This document shows positions 10,700 through 20,929 of a stretch of DNA of 33,862 nucleotides, piece by piece. The stretch's first letter is position 1, and the number at the start of each line of letters is the position of its first letter. The notes beneath the pieces are model-generated. The model ran no database searches, was not told where the DNA came from, and saw nothing but the letters and a program-made list of their open reading frames with translations. Where the stretch lies: the NCBI RefSeq assembly GCF_001039355.2, contig NW_019775501.1, positions 146,985 to 180,846 on the forward strand, written 5' to 3'. Source of the stretch: Lingula anatina. Its lineage: Eukaryota; Brachiopoda; Lingulata; Lingulida; Lingulidae. The position numbers and the translations under genes are program-made.

Positions 10700-11200
10700 G
10701 ACGACTTTCTCATAAAGCCATCATACTAGATAACAAGGGGGTAATTAACTATTGTTAAAGGGATAATAACTCTTCGTATGAGATCTATATTTCACAATAA
10801 AAACATTGTGAATAACTCATAAAAATATAATATATTCTGTTTTACCACAAAAATGGCAGCTATAAGTTTTTATTCTGATATCTGAGCATGTCCTTAGACC
10901 ACGTGACCTCCATTGATGGCTATACTCTGTTAAAATCTCTTAAGAGATTTTAACAAAAAACCAAACTTTTTAGAAAAAAACCAGGGACTAACTTTGAATG
11001 TAAAAATGGATTCATTAACCATTGGTAAGTGTGGGAAAATTGTTGTTTACTCCAGGAAAATTCATTTTTTGGCCGAAACAAAGAGTTATTATCCCTTTAA
11101 CTGAGTATGCGATTACACTCAATGAAATTTGGCAAGAATCCCCACAGAGTTAGATTGACCCAACTTGTGCGATGGGTTAATGGGAACACTCCCTTAGAAC
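10700..11200 (+). mobile_element. GATCGA-F copy I, split by a TTAA element
   Basis: The core AAGGGGGTAATTAACTATTG ends at 10754. After the inserted element, family sequence resumes at 11101, with AATTTGGCAAGAATCCCC, then AGTTAGATTGACCC and a terminal ATGGGAACA-like end near 11190. Removing 10755-11100 (keeping one TTAA) restores the expected core-to-right-arm order. The left arm (before about 10735) is too decayed to bound, so the outer limits are approximate. Confidence 0.55.
10755..11100. mobile_element. TTAA-bounded MITE, copy 1 (346 bp)
   Basis: The ends are exact inverted repeats: TTAAAGGGATAATAACTCTT on the left and its reverse complement at 11081-11100. TTAA at both edges fits the four-base target duplication of piggyBac-like transposons, though the terminal AGGGATAA is not a piggyBac end I know. 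A perfect 26-base palindrome lies at 10929-10954 (half: GTTAAAATCTCTT). A second copy is at 29923-30273. No coding capacity. Confidence 0.85.
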
Positions 11201-11264
11201 AAATTAGAATTGGGGCCTATTTCTACACACAATTTTAACAAAAGTAGGCGAGGCATCAGGTCCC

Positions 11265-11451
11265 AGTTTCACAAAAAAACTTCTGTCAGTTCCTAGGCTT
11301 AGTTGACTAGAATTTCCATGAGAGTGCTGTTACATTGCTCCTGATAGGGTAAGACTTGCCCATGTGACCATGCATGTAACCTTGGTAATTAAGTTCTTAG
11401 CAAGGGAACCTGACATCAAGTTTTTTTTTTTTTTTTTTTTTTTTTGAAACT
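11265..11451. mobile_element. Fold-back element expanded by poly(T)
   Basis: The left arm is AGTTTCACAAAAAAACTTCT, then GTCAGTTCCTAGGCTTAG. The right arm, reverse-complemented, is AGTTTC, a 25-base A-run, then CTTGATGTCAGGTTCC and CTTGCTAAG. The arms align apart from the A-run, so the T25 tract at 11421-11445 is best read as expansion of a short run already in the arm, not a retroposon tail. About 187 bp, non-coding. Confidence 0.6.
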
Positions 11452-12054
11452 ACTTGCAGAAGTATCAGAATGGCTCCCTATGGTTAGATACTGTAACAAC
11501 AGAACTAAGTTAATCCATAACAACCATTATTTAAATGCACCTATCAGAAACATGTCAACTAAGCAGGTGGTGAAATTGGAACATCTCCTTGAAGAGCAGA
11601 TTGAAATATCTTCGTATAAATTGAAATCAGTTCGCAAGGGGAAGGGCAGACACTTGATTTCAATTCCATCTGCAATGCTGCACATTTTGATGAATTCGTT
11701 TCACCATCTATCCCAGAATTAACTTGGATCTGACCTATTCTTTTCACCCACATCTATCCCAGAATTCACTTTATCCGCTAAATCATTATTCTTGTTGAAA
11801 ACAATAATTTCAACAACAAACTCTAGACAAACAAGACCATATACTGTTTACTTATTCAGACATATCACCTATACAGTTTAATGCAATTAAAAAGCAAATC
11901 AGACAGCTCACCCGCCTTGACCTAAAACTATACATTCCATCAAAATATAAATAAAGCTGCCAACCCTCAAAAAAATATAGCAAGGTATGGCTACCAACTG
12001 TTTAGCAATTCAGGCAGTTCACCAACCCAATACAAACAGTCAAGTGTTTTTTTA
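11452..12054. other. Non-genic stretch
   Basis: A 92-codon ORF (11444-11722) has a codon start inside the poly(T) edge and shows no recognisable domain. CTATCCCAGAATT occurs twice (about 11707 and 11754), a small direct repeat. Nothing else is evident. Confidence 0.5.
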
Positions 12055-12655
12055 AGCACTACCAGACTTTGATAATACATTAAACCCACCAAGTGACGGT
12101 ACAATAAACCCACTAGGCTGTGGTGCATTGAACCCACTAAAATGGTCCATTAAACCCAACAAGCAGTGGTACAATAAACCCACCAGGCAAAGGTACAATA
12201 AACCTGCCAAACAGCAGTGCAATAAACCCATCAAAGAATGGTGCAATAAACCCACCAGACAGTGGTACAATAGACACACCAGGCATCAGTACATTAAATC
12301 AAGTGATGGTACATTAGACCCACCAGGCAGTGGTACAATAAACCTGTCAAACAGCGGTACATTAGACCCACCCAGCAGTGGTACGATAAACCCACCAGGC
12401 ATCAGTACATTAAATCCAGTGACAGTGCAATAAACCCATCAGGCATTGGTGCAATAAATCCACCATGCAGTGGTGCAATAAACCCACCAAACGGCAATAC
12501 AATAAACCAGCCAAACAGCTATGCAATAAACTCACCAAAGAACGGTGCAAAAACCCACCAGGCAGTGGCATATAGACCCACCAAACAGTGGTGCAATAAA
12601 CACCCCAAACAGCAATGCATTAAAACAACCTAGCACTGGTACCCTAAACCCACAT
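12055..12655 (+). repeat. 24-bp minisatellite, about 25 copies
   Basis: The repeating phrase is close to AATAAACCCACCAGGCAGTG plus GTAC, with many substitutions. It runs with little interruption from about 12055 to 12655. Because 24 is divisible by three, some frames stay open across many units: a plus-strand ORF (12128-12433) and a minus-strand ORF (12052-12279) each give eight-residue repeats. Openness on both strands and indel-driven switching of the repeated peptide argue against translation. Confidence 0.9.
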
Positions 12656-14266
12656 AGCCCCAAAACCTGGATGGTTATCCATTTTCACCATCCCTCCAAT
12701 CAGACATCTTATGTACCCAGTCCCAGGACTTGTAAAACACTTCATCTCATTGTAAATAATACGGTAATGCAGCATCTATTTATATTCGTCCCCTGTGTGA
12801 CTAGGACTACTGCCTGGCTACAGCAGCAATAATACAGGAGATTTAATTGGCTCTACTGCTATTTTTACCCAGAATTATTGATCTGAAATACACAGGAGAG
12901 GAGAACAATTTGACCCAACTCACTGCAATACAGCAACAATAATCTTAATAAGATATTGGGTAGGGTATAATTTGATGGCATGGGAGTAAGTAAAGGTGAT
13001 GGCCATGCTACAGACGGAAACAATGCACAAAATAATGAGGATATCCTTTTTCCATAAACTCACATGCAATATCTCCATACTGCATAAATTCAATTTGGAG
13101 CCAGTGTTAGAGGAATGAGAACTACCTCTTTCCTTCTGATTTTCAATGCCAACTTTAACTCATCTTTACAAGTCAACAAGACCATAAAAATAAACCGTTT
13201 AGAGAGATATTAAAATGTTAAAAATGATAATATCACCATACATATTTTTCCTTACATAAAAATCAAATTTGTAGTAGAAAATTGGTTAACATTAATCTTA
13301 ACTGTAAACCCACAATATAGACTGAGAGAAAATACAAAATGTCTGCAGAATTCCTCGATTTACTATTAACAGTACATGTGCATAAAAAACAGCAAGGAAA
13401 CTTCCACAAACTATTAGTCGGAAGACCAGAAAGCACTATTCTACCTGGCCAAGGCAAGATGTACCTACAACTTGCTCTACAACTAAGCTGTCAAATAAAA
13501 TGAGCACATAACCAGATAAAATTACCAGGAAAAGCTGCAGTTCCTGCAATTACCAAGATTCTGTGCTAAAAATGGACACTCGACTTCCTTCTGCTGCACA
13601 AGACGGATGGTTTCGAATGCAGAACCTTTTTTTCGTCTAAAAGCAAACACATACTCCAGCCATAACAGAAGCACCTCATTTTGCCTTTTGGCATTTTACA
13701 AGAGGAGACGAGTTTACAGAGAGTTTTTAAACTCTGAATGGCAGAGATTAAAGGATGGTTCAAAGCAGGAGAGCATCAGACTCTGATATCAAACTCAAGC
13801 ACCAGTTATGCACTTTCCATCTGAGATATTTAAGAATTTGGTGTTGCACTACCATGAGACTGAAGGCATGCTATAAACAGTATAAGCCAAATTACAAAAA
13901 AAAATCTCATCATATCACATCAGCATTAAAATGAATACATTTATTGTTTGTATCTGCATTTTCACATGTATGCGCGGGTTTATGCATGCTGGTGCACACA
14001 TAACAACTACGAAGATGCAGGCATGTATGCTTTCGAATAGCACATATCTTTTATATCACTCGCAGGCATGAAATGATGCTGTTGCATGGTTTGATATTGG
14101 AAACATGTACACTTTTCTTTATCATGTATGTCATGAGCCTTGAATTTCTGTTTGAAGGAGCAACTGATAAGAAGACTATTCTCCGAGCAAGCCTGACCTT
14201 ATCAAGGTGAAGAGAGTTCCTAGTCTATCTATAAACCTATCTGTAACACACTGCCATATCAATATA

Positions 14267-14268
<2 letters not shown>
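12656..14268. other. Non-genic stretch
   Basis: No gene or strong repeat. The small minus-strand ORFs (13263-13457 and 13566-13763) have no recognisable domains. Confidence 0.55.

Positions 14269-14303
<35 letters not shown>
14269..14303 (+). repeat. GA microsatellite
   Basis: A pure GA tract of about 34 bases. Confidence 0.97.
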
Positions 14304-14306
<3 letters not shown>

Positions 14307-15300
14307 GGTGTGTCACAGGAAAATATCAATAGACCAATAGCGCAAAAGCAATAACCATCTTGCAGAATCCGCTAATCATTATTCATCTATTGCAAATATA
14401 TCTATATCAATAGGCGCTGATTACAAAAGCATGCAGGGCATCAATGTCCATTGCACTGTACTGAACAATCAAAAAGGGGCATATTGAAAAGTACATCTGC
14501 CCCAATTGTCAGGAAATTTTGAAAAGGCCAAGTTATATGCTGCACATAATTATTGGCCATAATGAGAGCTCTGTTTCACTACAAAACTTTTAAGTTGGAA
14601 ACAGGTTTTAGCTAAGCCTAAAAGAAATCTCTGCCAGACAGAGAATCTATCCATTATGACGCTCACTTTGTCTTTTTAGTCTTAAAACTAAAGCAAAAAG
14701 CCAAACATCACTAGTCTAGAAACTTTTTTTTGTCAAAGTGACCTCTGATTTTTGTTTCATAGGAAAAATGGCGTATCTATTACAATAAAGGGGCAAGCTG
14801 ACTGAAGACACATTCAGCAATTAATATACAAATTAAAATTAACATATAACAGAAATTCGGATTGCTTTTGGGTAAAATCATCTCAATGCATATAAATCAG
14901 CAGTATTTACATTCCTTGCCAGTTTTTCATAAAACATTTTAACAACAAAACCTCAACACAGATTCTTAAGAATTTTCTTTTCTTCTCAGCCTCCCAAATT
15001 ATTCATAGCCAGCCGAGAAAAAAAAGAGCTTACCAGGAATATCATAAAGCAGCCTGGGAAACTGCATAGGTATCAGGCAATGGTCCAGTGCAGCAAATTT
15101 CATCAGAGTAAAATCAATAAATGCAGAGAAGAGCAGGCTAAATATAGCAACTCTGATTGCTTAAATGTGACATTCCGAGGACAAATAGTCCTCTGGGGAA
15201 TCAGGACTTGGGTTTAACAAATGATGCAGACGACCCTGGCCGTGATGGCTGCAGAGGAGTTTCCAGGAAGAAGTACGTACCTAGAGCCCTAGAGCAACGA
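14304..15300. other. Non-genic stretch with one hairpin
   Basis: No gene. GAGGAC-aaata-GTCCTC, flanked by ATTCC and GGAAT, forms an imperfect hairpin at about 15172-15201. Otherwise unremarkable. Confidence 0.5.
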
Positions 15301-15905
15301 GGAAGGTTTAATTAGAAACGATTGTTATGATGCCCTAGATAAAATGTGCTAACATCCAGTGTAGGCAATGGCTTTAAAATGTATACTTTAAGTATGCGTG
15401 AAGAAATAGACAAGACCGTTTGAAAACTTCAATTTTCGCTTTTGAAAAACAAGGAAGGTTTGATTAGAAATGATTGCTATGATGCCCTAGATAAAAAGTG
15501 CTGACATCTAGTGTAGGCAAAGCAAAAAAAAAAATTGAATCATAAGTATGTGTGATGAAAGAGACAAGATTGTTAGAAAACTTCAATTTTCAATTTTGAA
15601 AAGCAACACAAGGAAGGTTTAATTAGAAATGGTTGCTATGATGCTTTGCTTGAAATGTGTTTCTATCTAGTATAAGCATTGGCTTTAAAATAAATCACAA
15701 GTGTATGTGTGAAGAAATAGACAAGATTGTTAAAAGACTTCATACAATTTAGAAAAACAACAAAAGGAAGGTTTAATTTAAGATGGTTATGACGCGCTAC
15801 TTAAAATGTGTTGGTGACTATTACAGGCAGCTTTAAAATAATAAGTTTATGTACACATAGACAGCAGTAAAAAATGACTTCATACAACTTTGAAAAGCAA
15901 TACTC
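15301..15905 (+). repeat. Four tandem units of about 155 bp
   Basis: The phrase GGAAGGTTTAATTAGAAA restarts at 15301, 15453, 15612 and 15766, giving periods of 152, 159 and 154. Each unit continues with GATTGCTATGATGCCCTAGA-like sequence, AAATGTGCT, GTAGGCAATGGCTTTAAAAT, GAAATAGACAAGATTGTT and an A+T-rich end with AACTTCAATTTT. Divergence rises from the first to the fourth copy. The size resembles monomeric satellite DNA, but four copies do not make it centromeric. No coding capacity. Confidence 0.88.
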
Positions 15906-16029
15906 TTCTATAAGCTATTCTAATTGGCCTGGCTATCATTGTGAAATACTGCCAATACACTTGTGATTTTTATCATGTTTTACAGATAAGTAATCATTTT
16001 TCTTTCAGAATGAATTCTTTTTGTACCTT

Positions 16030-16038
16030 GACCTTGAC
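16030..16038 (-). promoter_or_regulatory. Extended nuclear-receptor half-site TCAAGGTCA
   Basis: TGACCTTGA on the plus strand lies just outside the left end of GATCGA-F copy D, overlapping ACCTTGACCTTGACTT. It matches the FTZ-F1/SF-1/ERR monomer site. Function is not shown. Confidence 0.25.
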
Positions 16039-16236
16039 TTGGACCCCATTCCCACAGATTTAAGATCAATCTATCCCCCTGGGGAGCCGGCTTAAATGTC
16101 TGTCCTGTCTACTAAAAGCTGTAAGGGGGTAATTAACTACCGTGCACGCTCGGCTGACAGCAATTTAGCATGGGAGTCCCCAGGGAGTCAGGTCAATCTA
16201 GATGGATCGATCTAAATCTATGGGAATGCAGTCTTG
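16038..16236 (+). mobile_element. GATCGA-F copy D
   Basis: The left end is CTTGGACCCCATTCCCACAG and the reverse-complemented right end is CAAGACTGCATTCCCATAG. Both continue with ATTTAAGATC- or ATTTAGATC-type sequence and then CCCTGGGGA. The core is TAAGGGGGTAATTAACTACC with CTTAAATGTCTGTCC before it and GGCTGACAGCAATTTAGC after it. At about 199 bp it is the shortest full copy. No ORF. Confidence 0.78.
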
Positions 16237-16384
16237 AATATAGTGACATGTCAAGGAGCTGGCAAATGAGACAAGTTGGAACTTAAACCATGATTACCGC
16301 CAGCAATCACGCTGGTGGTACTAATATTTAATACAGCTTTCGATGTTATACGTCAACACTGATACAGTTTTTTTTTACATAAAA

Positions 16385-16545
16385 ATATACAGGTGGGCAT
16401 TAGTGGATCTGAATGGTTAAATTATTAACATTGAAAAGCTCTTTGGCAATTTCATTTCATGAAGGGAGAAGTCATTTTAAATATTGATACATAAAAAGAA
16501 TCAATTCAAATCTGATTTTATAGGACAGGTAAATCTGATGGTAGA
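16385..16545 (+). repeat. Left member of a diverged direct-repeat pair
   Basis: GAAGCTCTTTGGCAATTT-like sequence, a GAAAGGGAAAGTCA-like phrase, AATTCAAATC and GACAGGTAAATCTGATG occur here in the same order as at 18985-19160, about 2.6 kb downstream. The two could be remnants of one dispersed family or borders of one composite insertion. Confidence 0.6.
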
Positions 16546-16590
16546 ACAAAAAATAAATATTGAATTTCATTTGCTGTTGAAAATCAATAC

Positions 16591-17615
16591 AAACAAGGCA
16601 GTAAAGCTGTCAAATGTACACACATAAAGCAGAAACTAATAGTGATAGTGCTAAAAATAATTTTTTTTTTGTCAATTTTGATGCAATATTACATGTTTTT
16701 AATAGCATAATCACCATCAATTTTTCATCATGCACAACAGGTAACATGGACATTCAGAAATAAGATTAGTATGTGGCTTCAGGTCCATTGAGTTTCAAAA
16801 GTACATCCAAAACAAGGCAGCAAAGCTGTCAAATGTACAGACAAAAACACAAAATAACAAGTAGAAAATTTGATTACCATTCGGCTTCATGTCCATGGGA
16901 GCTAGGAGTCCCACACTGAATATGCCAACACCATAAAAATGAATATTTCACTAAAATGTATAACTTCCAGAAAAAGAAACCAATTAGACTGCTTTTCCAA
17001 TTCAGGCTGCATTTTAGTCCTGTGTTTCTTTTTTGAACGTTTGACAATCATAAGTAACATGGTTTTCCCCTTATGGTCATCATAGCAGCAGCACCTAAAA
17101 TTGCATTTTTCTTCTATTTTGATGCAATATTACATAATGCTTAACAGCATAATGACCATCAATTTTTAATAATAAAATATAAGTATCATGGATTTTCAGA
17201 AAATGTGACTAGCATGGGTCTTCAAGCCCGCGGAGGTTCGAAGTCTCACCTTGAAAATGCCAATATGTGAAAAATTAAATTTTCAAAAAAAAAAAATTTT
17301 AACTGCAAGAAAAATTTACCAAACAGACTGCATTGTCTACTGAAGCTGTATTTAAGTCCCATGTTTCTTACCTGTCAGTTTGAGAACAGTAAGTGACATG
17401 GTTTTCCTTAAATGGCCATCATGGGAGCGGTGCCCAAAATAGTTTTTTTTCAAATTTTGATGCAATATTACATAATGTTTAACAGCATAATGACCATCAA
17501 TTTTTAATAATAAAATATAAGTATCATGGATATTCACAAAATGTGACTAGCAAAGGTCTTCAGGTCCATGGAACTTCAAAGTCACACCTTGAAAATGCCA
17601 AAATGTAAACAAGAC
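16591..17615 (+). repeat. Three tandem units of about 339 bp, first one interrupted
   Basis: GATGCAATATTACAT begins at 16680, 17121 and 17459. The last two units are 338-339 bases apart and share AACAGCATAATGACCATCAA, TAATAAAATATAAGTATCAT, AAATGTGACTAGCA and CACCTTGAAAATGCC. The first interval is 441 bases because of extra sequence that includes a second copy of AACAAGGCAGCAAAGCTGTC (first copy 16592, second 16811). No coding capacity; the 61-codon minus-strand ORF at 17352-17537 lies in the third unit. Confidence 0.82.
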
Positions 17616-18007
17616 AGCACTGTTCTGAAAAGTATTTTTTTTTTTTCATTTTTAACAATTTTTTAACATAAAACAAAATTAACAGTTTACTGCCATTTTT
17701 ATATCATTAACTAAGAAAATTGATGAGATGAGAAAAGTATCAATAGAGCAGTGTTAAATGTCCAATTTCTTCCATTCTGAGATTCTGAACATAGTGAATG
17801 ATTGAATCTGACAAATTGCAATGATATGAGTTTATTTCCATTTTTGAAACTTTATTACACAATTCACGATAACATGTTTACCATCATTTTTAAAAAATTA
17901 ACTAACAATGTTGTAAAGATGCAGGAAATGTCAAACAAACACTTTCACGTATCTTATTAGTTTAATAATGAGACTGTTAACATGCCTAAAAATTGAATCT
18001 GAAGAAA
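17616..18007. other. Spacer within the composite repeat block
   Basis: A+T-rich DNA, with a T-rich run near 17632-17646. No clear member of either tandem family, though 17935-18007 may be a decayed start of the 159-bp series. Confidence 0.45.
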
Positions 18008-18580
18008 TGTGAAAAAATAGCATACCTTCTAAAATAATGGCACGATTATGCTGATTTACGAACTCAACCTGCATTTTAGTAAAATTGACCACTCCTGTGA
18101 CTTTCATGACAATTGGCCCATCTGTTTTTCTTATATTGTGTTTACAGTGTTGCATATATGCTGAAAAGTGTAAAAACAGCATAACTAGTAAAATGGTGGC
18201 CCGATCATGCCGATTTTCGAACTTGACCTACGTTTTAGTAAGATTGATTACTCTTGTGAGTTTCATGACAACAGGTCTATCGGTTTTCCTTGAAATGTGT
18301 TAACAGTGTTGCATATATGCTGAAAAGGGAAAAAACAGCATAACTACTAATGTAGTGGCCCGATCATGCCGATTTTCGAACTTGATCAGCGTTTTAGAAA
18401 GACTGATTACTCCTGTGAGTTTCATGACAACAGGCCTATCGGTTTTCCTTGAAATGTGTTAACAGTGTTGCATATATGCTAAAAAGTGAAAAAACAGCAT
18501 AAATTCTACAATAATGTCCCGATCATGCTGATTTTCGAACTTGACCTGCGTTTTATGAATATTAGTCAGCTCTGTAAATA
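18008..18580 (+). repeat. 159-bp tandem repeat, about 3.6 copies
   Basis: AGCATA recurs at 18019, 18178, 18337 and 18496, exactly 159 bases apart each time. Units contain CCCGATCATGCCGATTTTCG, AACTTGACCT, CGTTTTAGTAAGATTGATTA, GAGTTTCATGACAACAGG and TGTTGCATATATGCTGAAAA. The first copy is the most diverged and the last stops after CGTTTTA. A fifth, decayed relative lies at 18781-18915. The exact period without indels suggests fairly recent amplification. ORFs on both strands are by-products. Confidence 0.93.
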
Positions 18581-18633
18581 TAAAGCCAAAAAGTAAAACT
18601 GTCTTCCACTTATGGTGTTAACGCTGAAAGTGC

Positions 18634-18691
18634 ACGGCGACGGCGACATCGACGGCGACATGATCGGCGACGGCGACGGCGACGGCGACGA
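18634..18691 (+). repeat. CGGCGA hexanucleotide repeat
   Basis: Imperfect CGGCGA units interrupted by CATCGA and CATGAT. This is a sharp G+C-rich island in A+T-rich surroundings. It sits directly after the 159-bp array. I recall CGGCGA or GACGCC tracts next to this kind of repeat in bivalves and gastropods, so it is probably part of the composite element. Confidence 0.88.
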
Positions 18692-18712
18692 CAGACGCAG
18701 GTGATGGCAATA

Positions 18713-18738
18713 TGTACAGACACATCTGTGTCTGTACA
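18713..18738. repeat. Perfect 12-base-arm palindrome
   Basis: TGTACAGACACA and TGTGTCTGTACA are separated by two bases (TC). A decayed equivalent, GCAGACAGATTGTATCTGTA, lies at about 18968-18990 after the fifth 159-bp relative, so the palindrome appears to be a fixed part of the repeat unit. Confidence 0.8.
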
Positions 18739-18780
18739 TAAAAAGCAAATGCGTGAAAAATGAAAATTTCACAAAAAAAA

Positions 18781-18995
18781 GTGCATAATGTCAAGAATTA
18801 TAATCCCAACAGGTTGATTTTAGAACTTGGTCTATATTTTAGTGTCATAAATCATTCCATTGAGTTTGAGGATAACAAGTCACATACTTTTCCATACGTT
18901 TTTGTTAACAGTAGTAGTACATAGTGATGACGCAGACAATGACAAATGCAGATAACAATTATATGTGCAGACAGATTGTATCTGTATATAAGAAG
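18781..18995 (+). repeat. Decayed copy of the 159-bp unit plus tail
   Basis: The order GTTGATTTTAGAACTTGG, ATTTTAGTGTCATAAATCAT, TTGAGTTTGAGGATAACAAG, TTTTGTTAACAGTAGTAG parallels the 159-bp units. A GATGACGCAGACAATGAC tail stands where the CGGCGA tract lies upstream. This repeats the array-then-tail arrangement at lower identity. Confidence 0.55.
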
Positions 18996-19160
18996 GCTAC
19001 AGGTTTTATAAAATCTGAATATTTATATCAATAATATTGTGAAGCTCTTTGGCAATTTTTTTATTTTTTAATTATTTTATGAAAGGGAAAGTCAGTTCAA
19101 ATATTGAATCACAATAAGAATCCATTCAAAACAAAGTATATATGACAGGTAAGCCTGATG
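18985..19160 (+). repeat. Right member of the diverged direct-repeat pair
   Basis: It matches 16385-16545 in order: a GAAGCTCTTTGGCAATTT block, GAAAGGGAAAGTCAGTTCAA, ATTCAAAACAAAG and GACAGGTAAGCCTGATG. It closes the 16.4-19.2 kb composite block. Confidence 0.6.
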
Positions 19161-20114
19161 TCAGGCCTGAAAAAAATTATAAAAATAGTAAAACTATACC
19201 AAAATGAGACGTTTAGAACATAAGTTCTTTTGTTATCTTTGACAGAAATACTCTAACCCGAAGATGCCAGATTGCCTTACATGTTCAAGTATTTTTAGAA
19301 ATTCAACAAAGTCCAGCCTGACAACTGCAGGATTTTCTTTTCAGACATACAGAGAATTTTTGTCAGGTAATAACCACAGCTTGTTTTCCTAGAACAGCAA
19401 ATGGCAGATGAAAACCAAGCATATCCTATATATACCTATACCATCAACCTTTCATAAACCACGGGCTGCTATTTTCATGGGCTTGTTCACATCAGATTTA
19501 CCTTACACCTCATCTTGTTTGAAACTCAGCAACTTAACAGATTAAACAACAACCAATAATTCAGTAGACAAACACACGACTGCATACCTCTGAAGATAAC
19601 CTGCGTGCATGCACACATACATACCCACACATACACAGGTGTGCATGTGCACACGAATATCTTTACTCCATCATCTGATATCTTGGTGCTTTGTGTAAAG
19701 ACTGGCCACAGACAACAAATTCAAGGATTGATTCATTTTATCCAGGAGACTTATATTTGGGTCCAAATTAAATCACATGTGAATACAACTTTAAACTGAT
19801 TCTATAATGCATCGAATAAGAATACAGTTTGTAACAATTTCTTCCTTTGTCATTTTACTTTTTGATGAATAATCTGGCAAAGAGTTTTTTTTTCTTACTT
19901 GGAAGCCAACTTGCAAATAAAATTCCTGATAATCCACACCTCTGTAAATGACATATATTTAAATGTATTTTATACAGGTCCTTTCATCCAGGTAATAGAC
20001 TTGTGGTAAAAGTAAGAAGTCTTTTAAAATACAAAAAAAGAAATACAATATGTCACTGCAAAGAGACCTATTTACACGCAATTTAAGCAAGCAACACAAT
20101 TAGCTACCTATACA
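19161..20114. other. Non-genic stretch
   Basis: No gene. A CACATACATACC-type patch at 19612-19660 gives a spurious 64-codon ORF. Nothing else stands out. Confidence 0.6.
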
Positions 20115-20366
20115 CTATGGGACCATTCCCAAAGATATTTGGATCAATCTATCTCCCTGGGGAGTCTCACTACATTGCTATCAACTTAATCGGCTTAAAT
20201 GTCTGTCACACCTAGTAAAGCTGTTAGGAGGTAATTATCTTTACCCTAGCTGATACAATAGGCATGACAGACATTAAAACCAGTTTAGTTGATAGCAATA
20301 TAGTGAGACTCCCCAGGGAGTTATACGGATCCAGATGGATCGATCTAGGGATGGGAACCCATCTAG
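20115..20366 (+). mobile_element. GATCGA-F copy E, nearly full-length palindrome
   Basis: The arms are long: TCCCTGGGGAGTCTCACTA, then ATTGCTATCAACT and AATGTCTGTCA, occur near the left and, inverted, near the right with few changes. The core is GGAGGTAATTATCTTTACC, slightly off the GGGGGTAATTAAC consensus. Small ORFs on both strands at 20264-20458 overlap it and are not genes. A single strand could fold into one long hairpin. Confidence 0.78.
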
Positions 20367-20929
20367 GATATCACCTACCTCCTGTCTGTGAGATACTAAC
20401 TGAACCTTGTAGCTTCTTGAGGATCTGCAAAGAGGAAAAAGAAATCCATATATCATAACACTGCAGATGCATTAATTTATATACAACACACTCTCAAGGT
20501 CCTGCTCAAGGTCTTTATTCACAGTCATGGATTCACATTAAGAGTTGCCTGGTTGAGTTTTGCAACCACTTTTCTTCTTGGGCAAGCAATTCTTGACCAA
20601 CAGCTGTCCAACAATGCATCCGATTCCATTTTGAATATTTTTCATTTATTGTATGTTTTACAGTGTGTTTTATGGCATTGGCTCCTCTTGGTAAACATGT
20701 AGTTCTTTGTGTTAGTTATAAGACAGCAATAAAATATTTATATATCATATGTTTTCTGTAATCTTTTTCTGTAAAAAAAATGCAGTGAAACTGCCATATC
20801 CTTTTATACAGAATTTTTTAATCTGGAAGAGCAACTAAACCACTAGGCCTGGTTGCATCAGTAGCAACTGAGTGGAAAAAAGTTTGTGTTGCCTTGACAG
20901 TGCTCACCCAGTTTAATGTGGAATCACCA

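Noticed and set aside
11421-11445. Poly(A) tail of a minus-strand retroposon
   Set aside because: Lies inside the arm of a fold-back element whose other arm has a shorter A-run in the same place; no SINE or LINE body recognised.
12128-12433. Possible repeat protein with eight-residue units
   Set aside because: Product of a 24-bp minisatellite; frames are open on both strands and the repeated peptide changes after indels.
15301-15905. Centromeric satellite
   Set aside because: Only four diverged copies in otherwise mixed sequence.
17231-17246. GGTTCGAAGTC resembling a tRNA or SINE B box
   Set aside because: The same position in the neighbouring tandem units reads AACTTCAAAGTC or similar, so the match arose by mutation in one unit; there is no A box or tRNA fold.
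16385-19160. LTR retrotransposon with the direct repeats as LTRs
   Set aside because: No primer-binding site, polypurine tract or gag/pol frame seen; the interior is tandem repeats.
20264-20458. 64-codon ORF with protein-like composition
   Set aside because: Lies mostly inside GATCGA-F copy E, and the opposite strand is open over the same bases, as expected for a near-palindrome.
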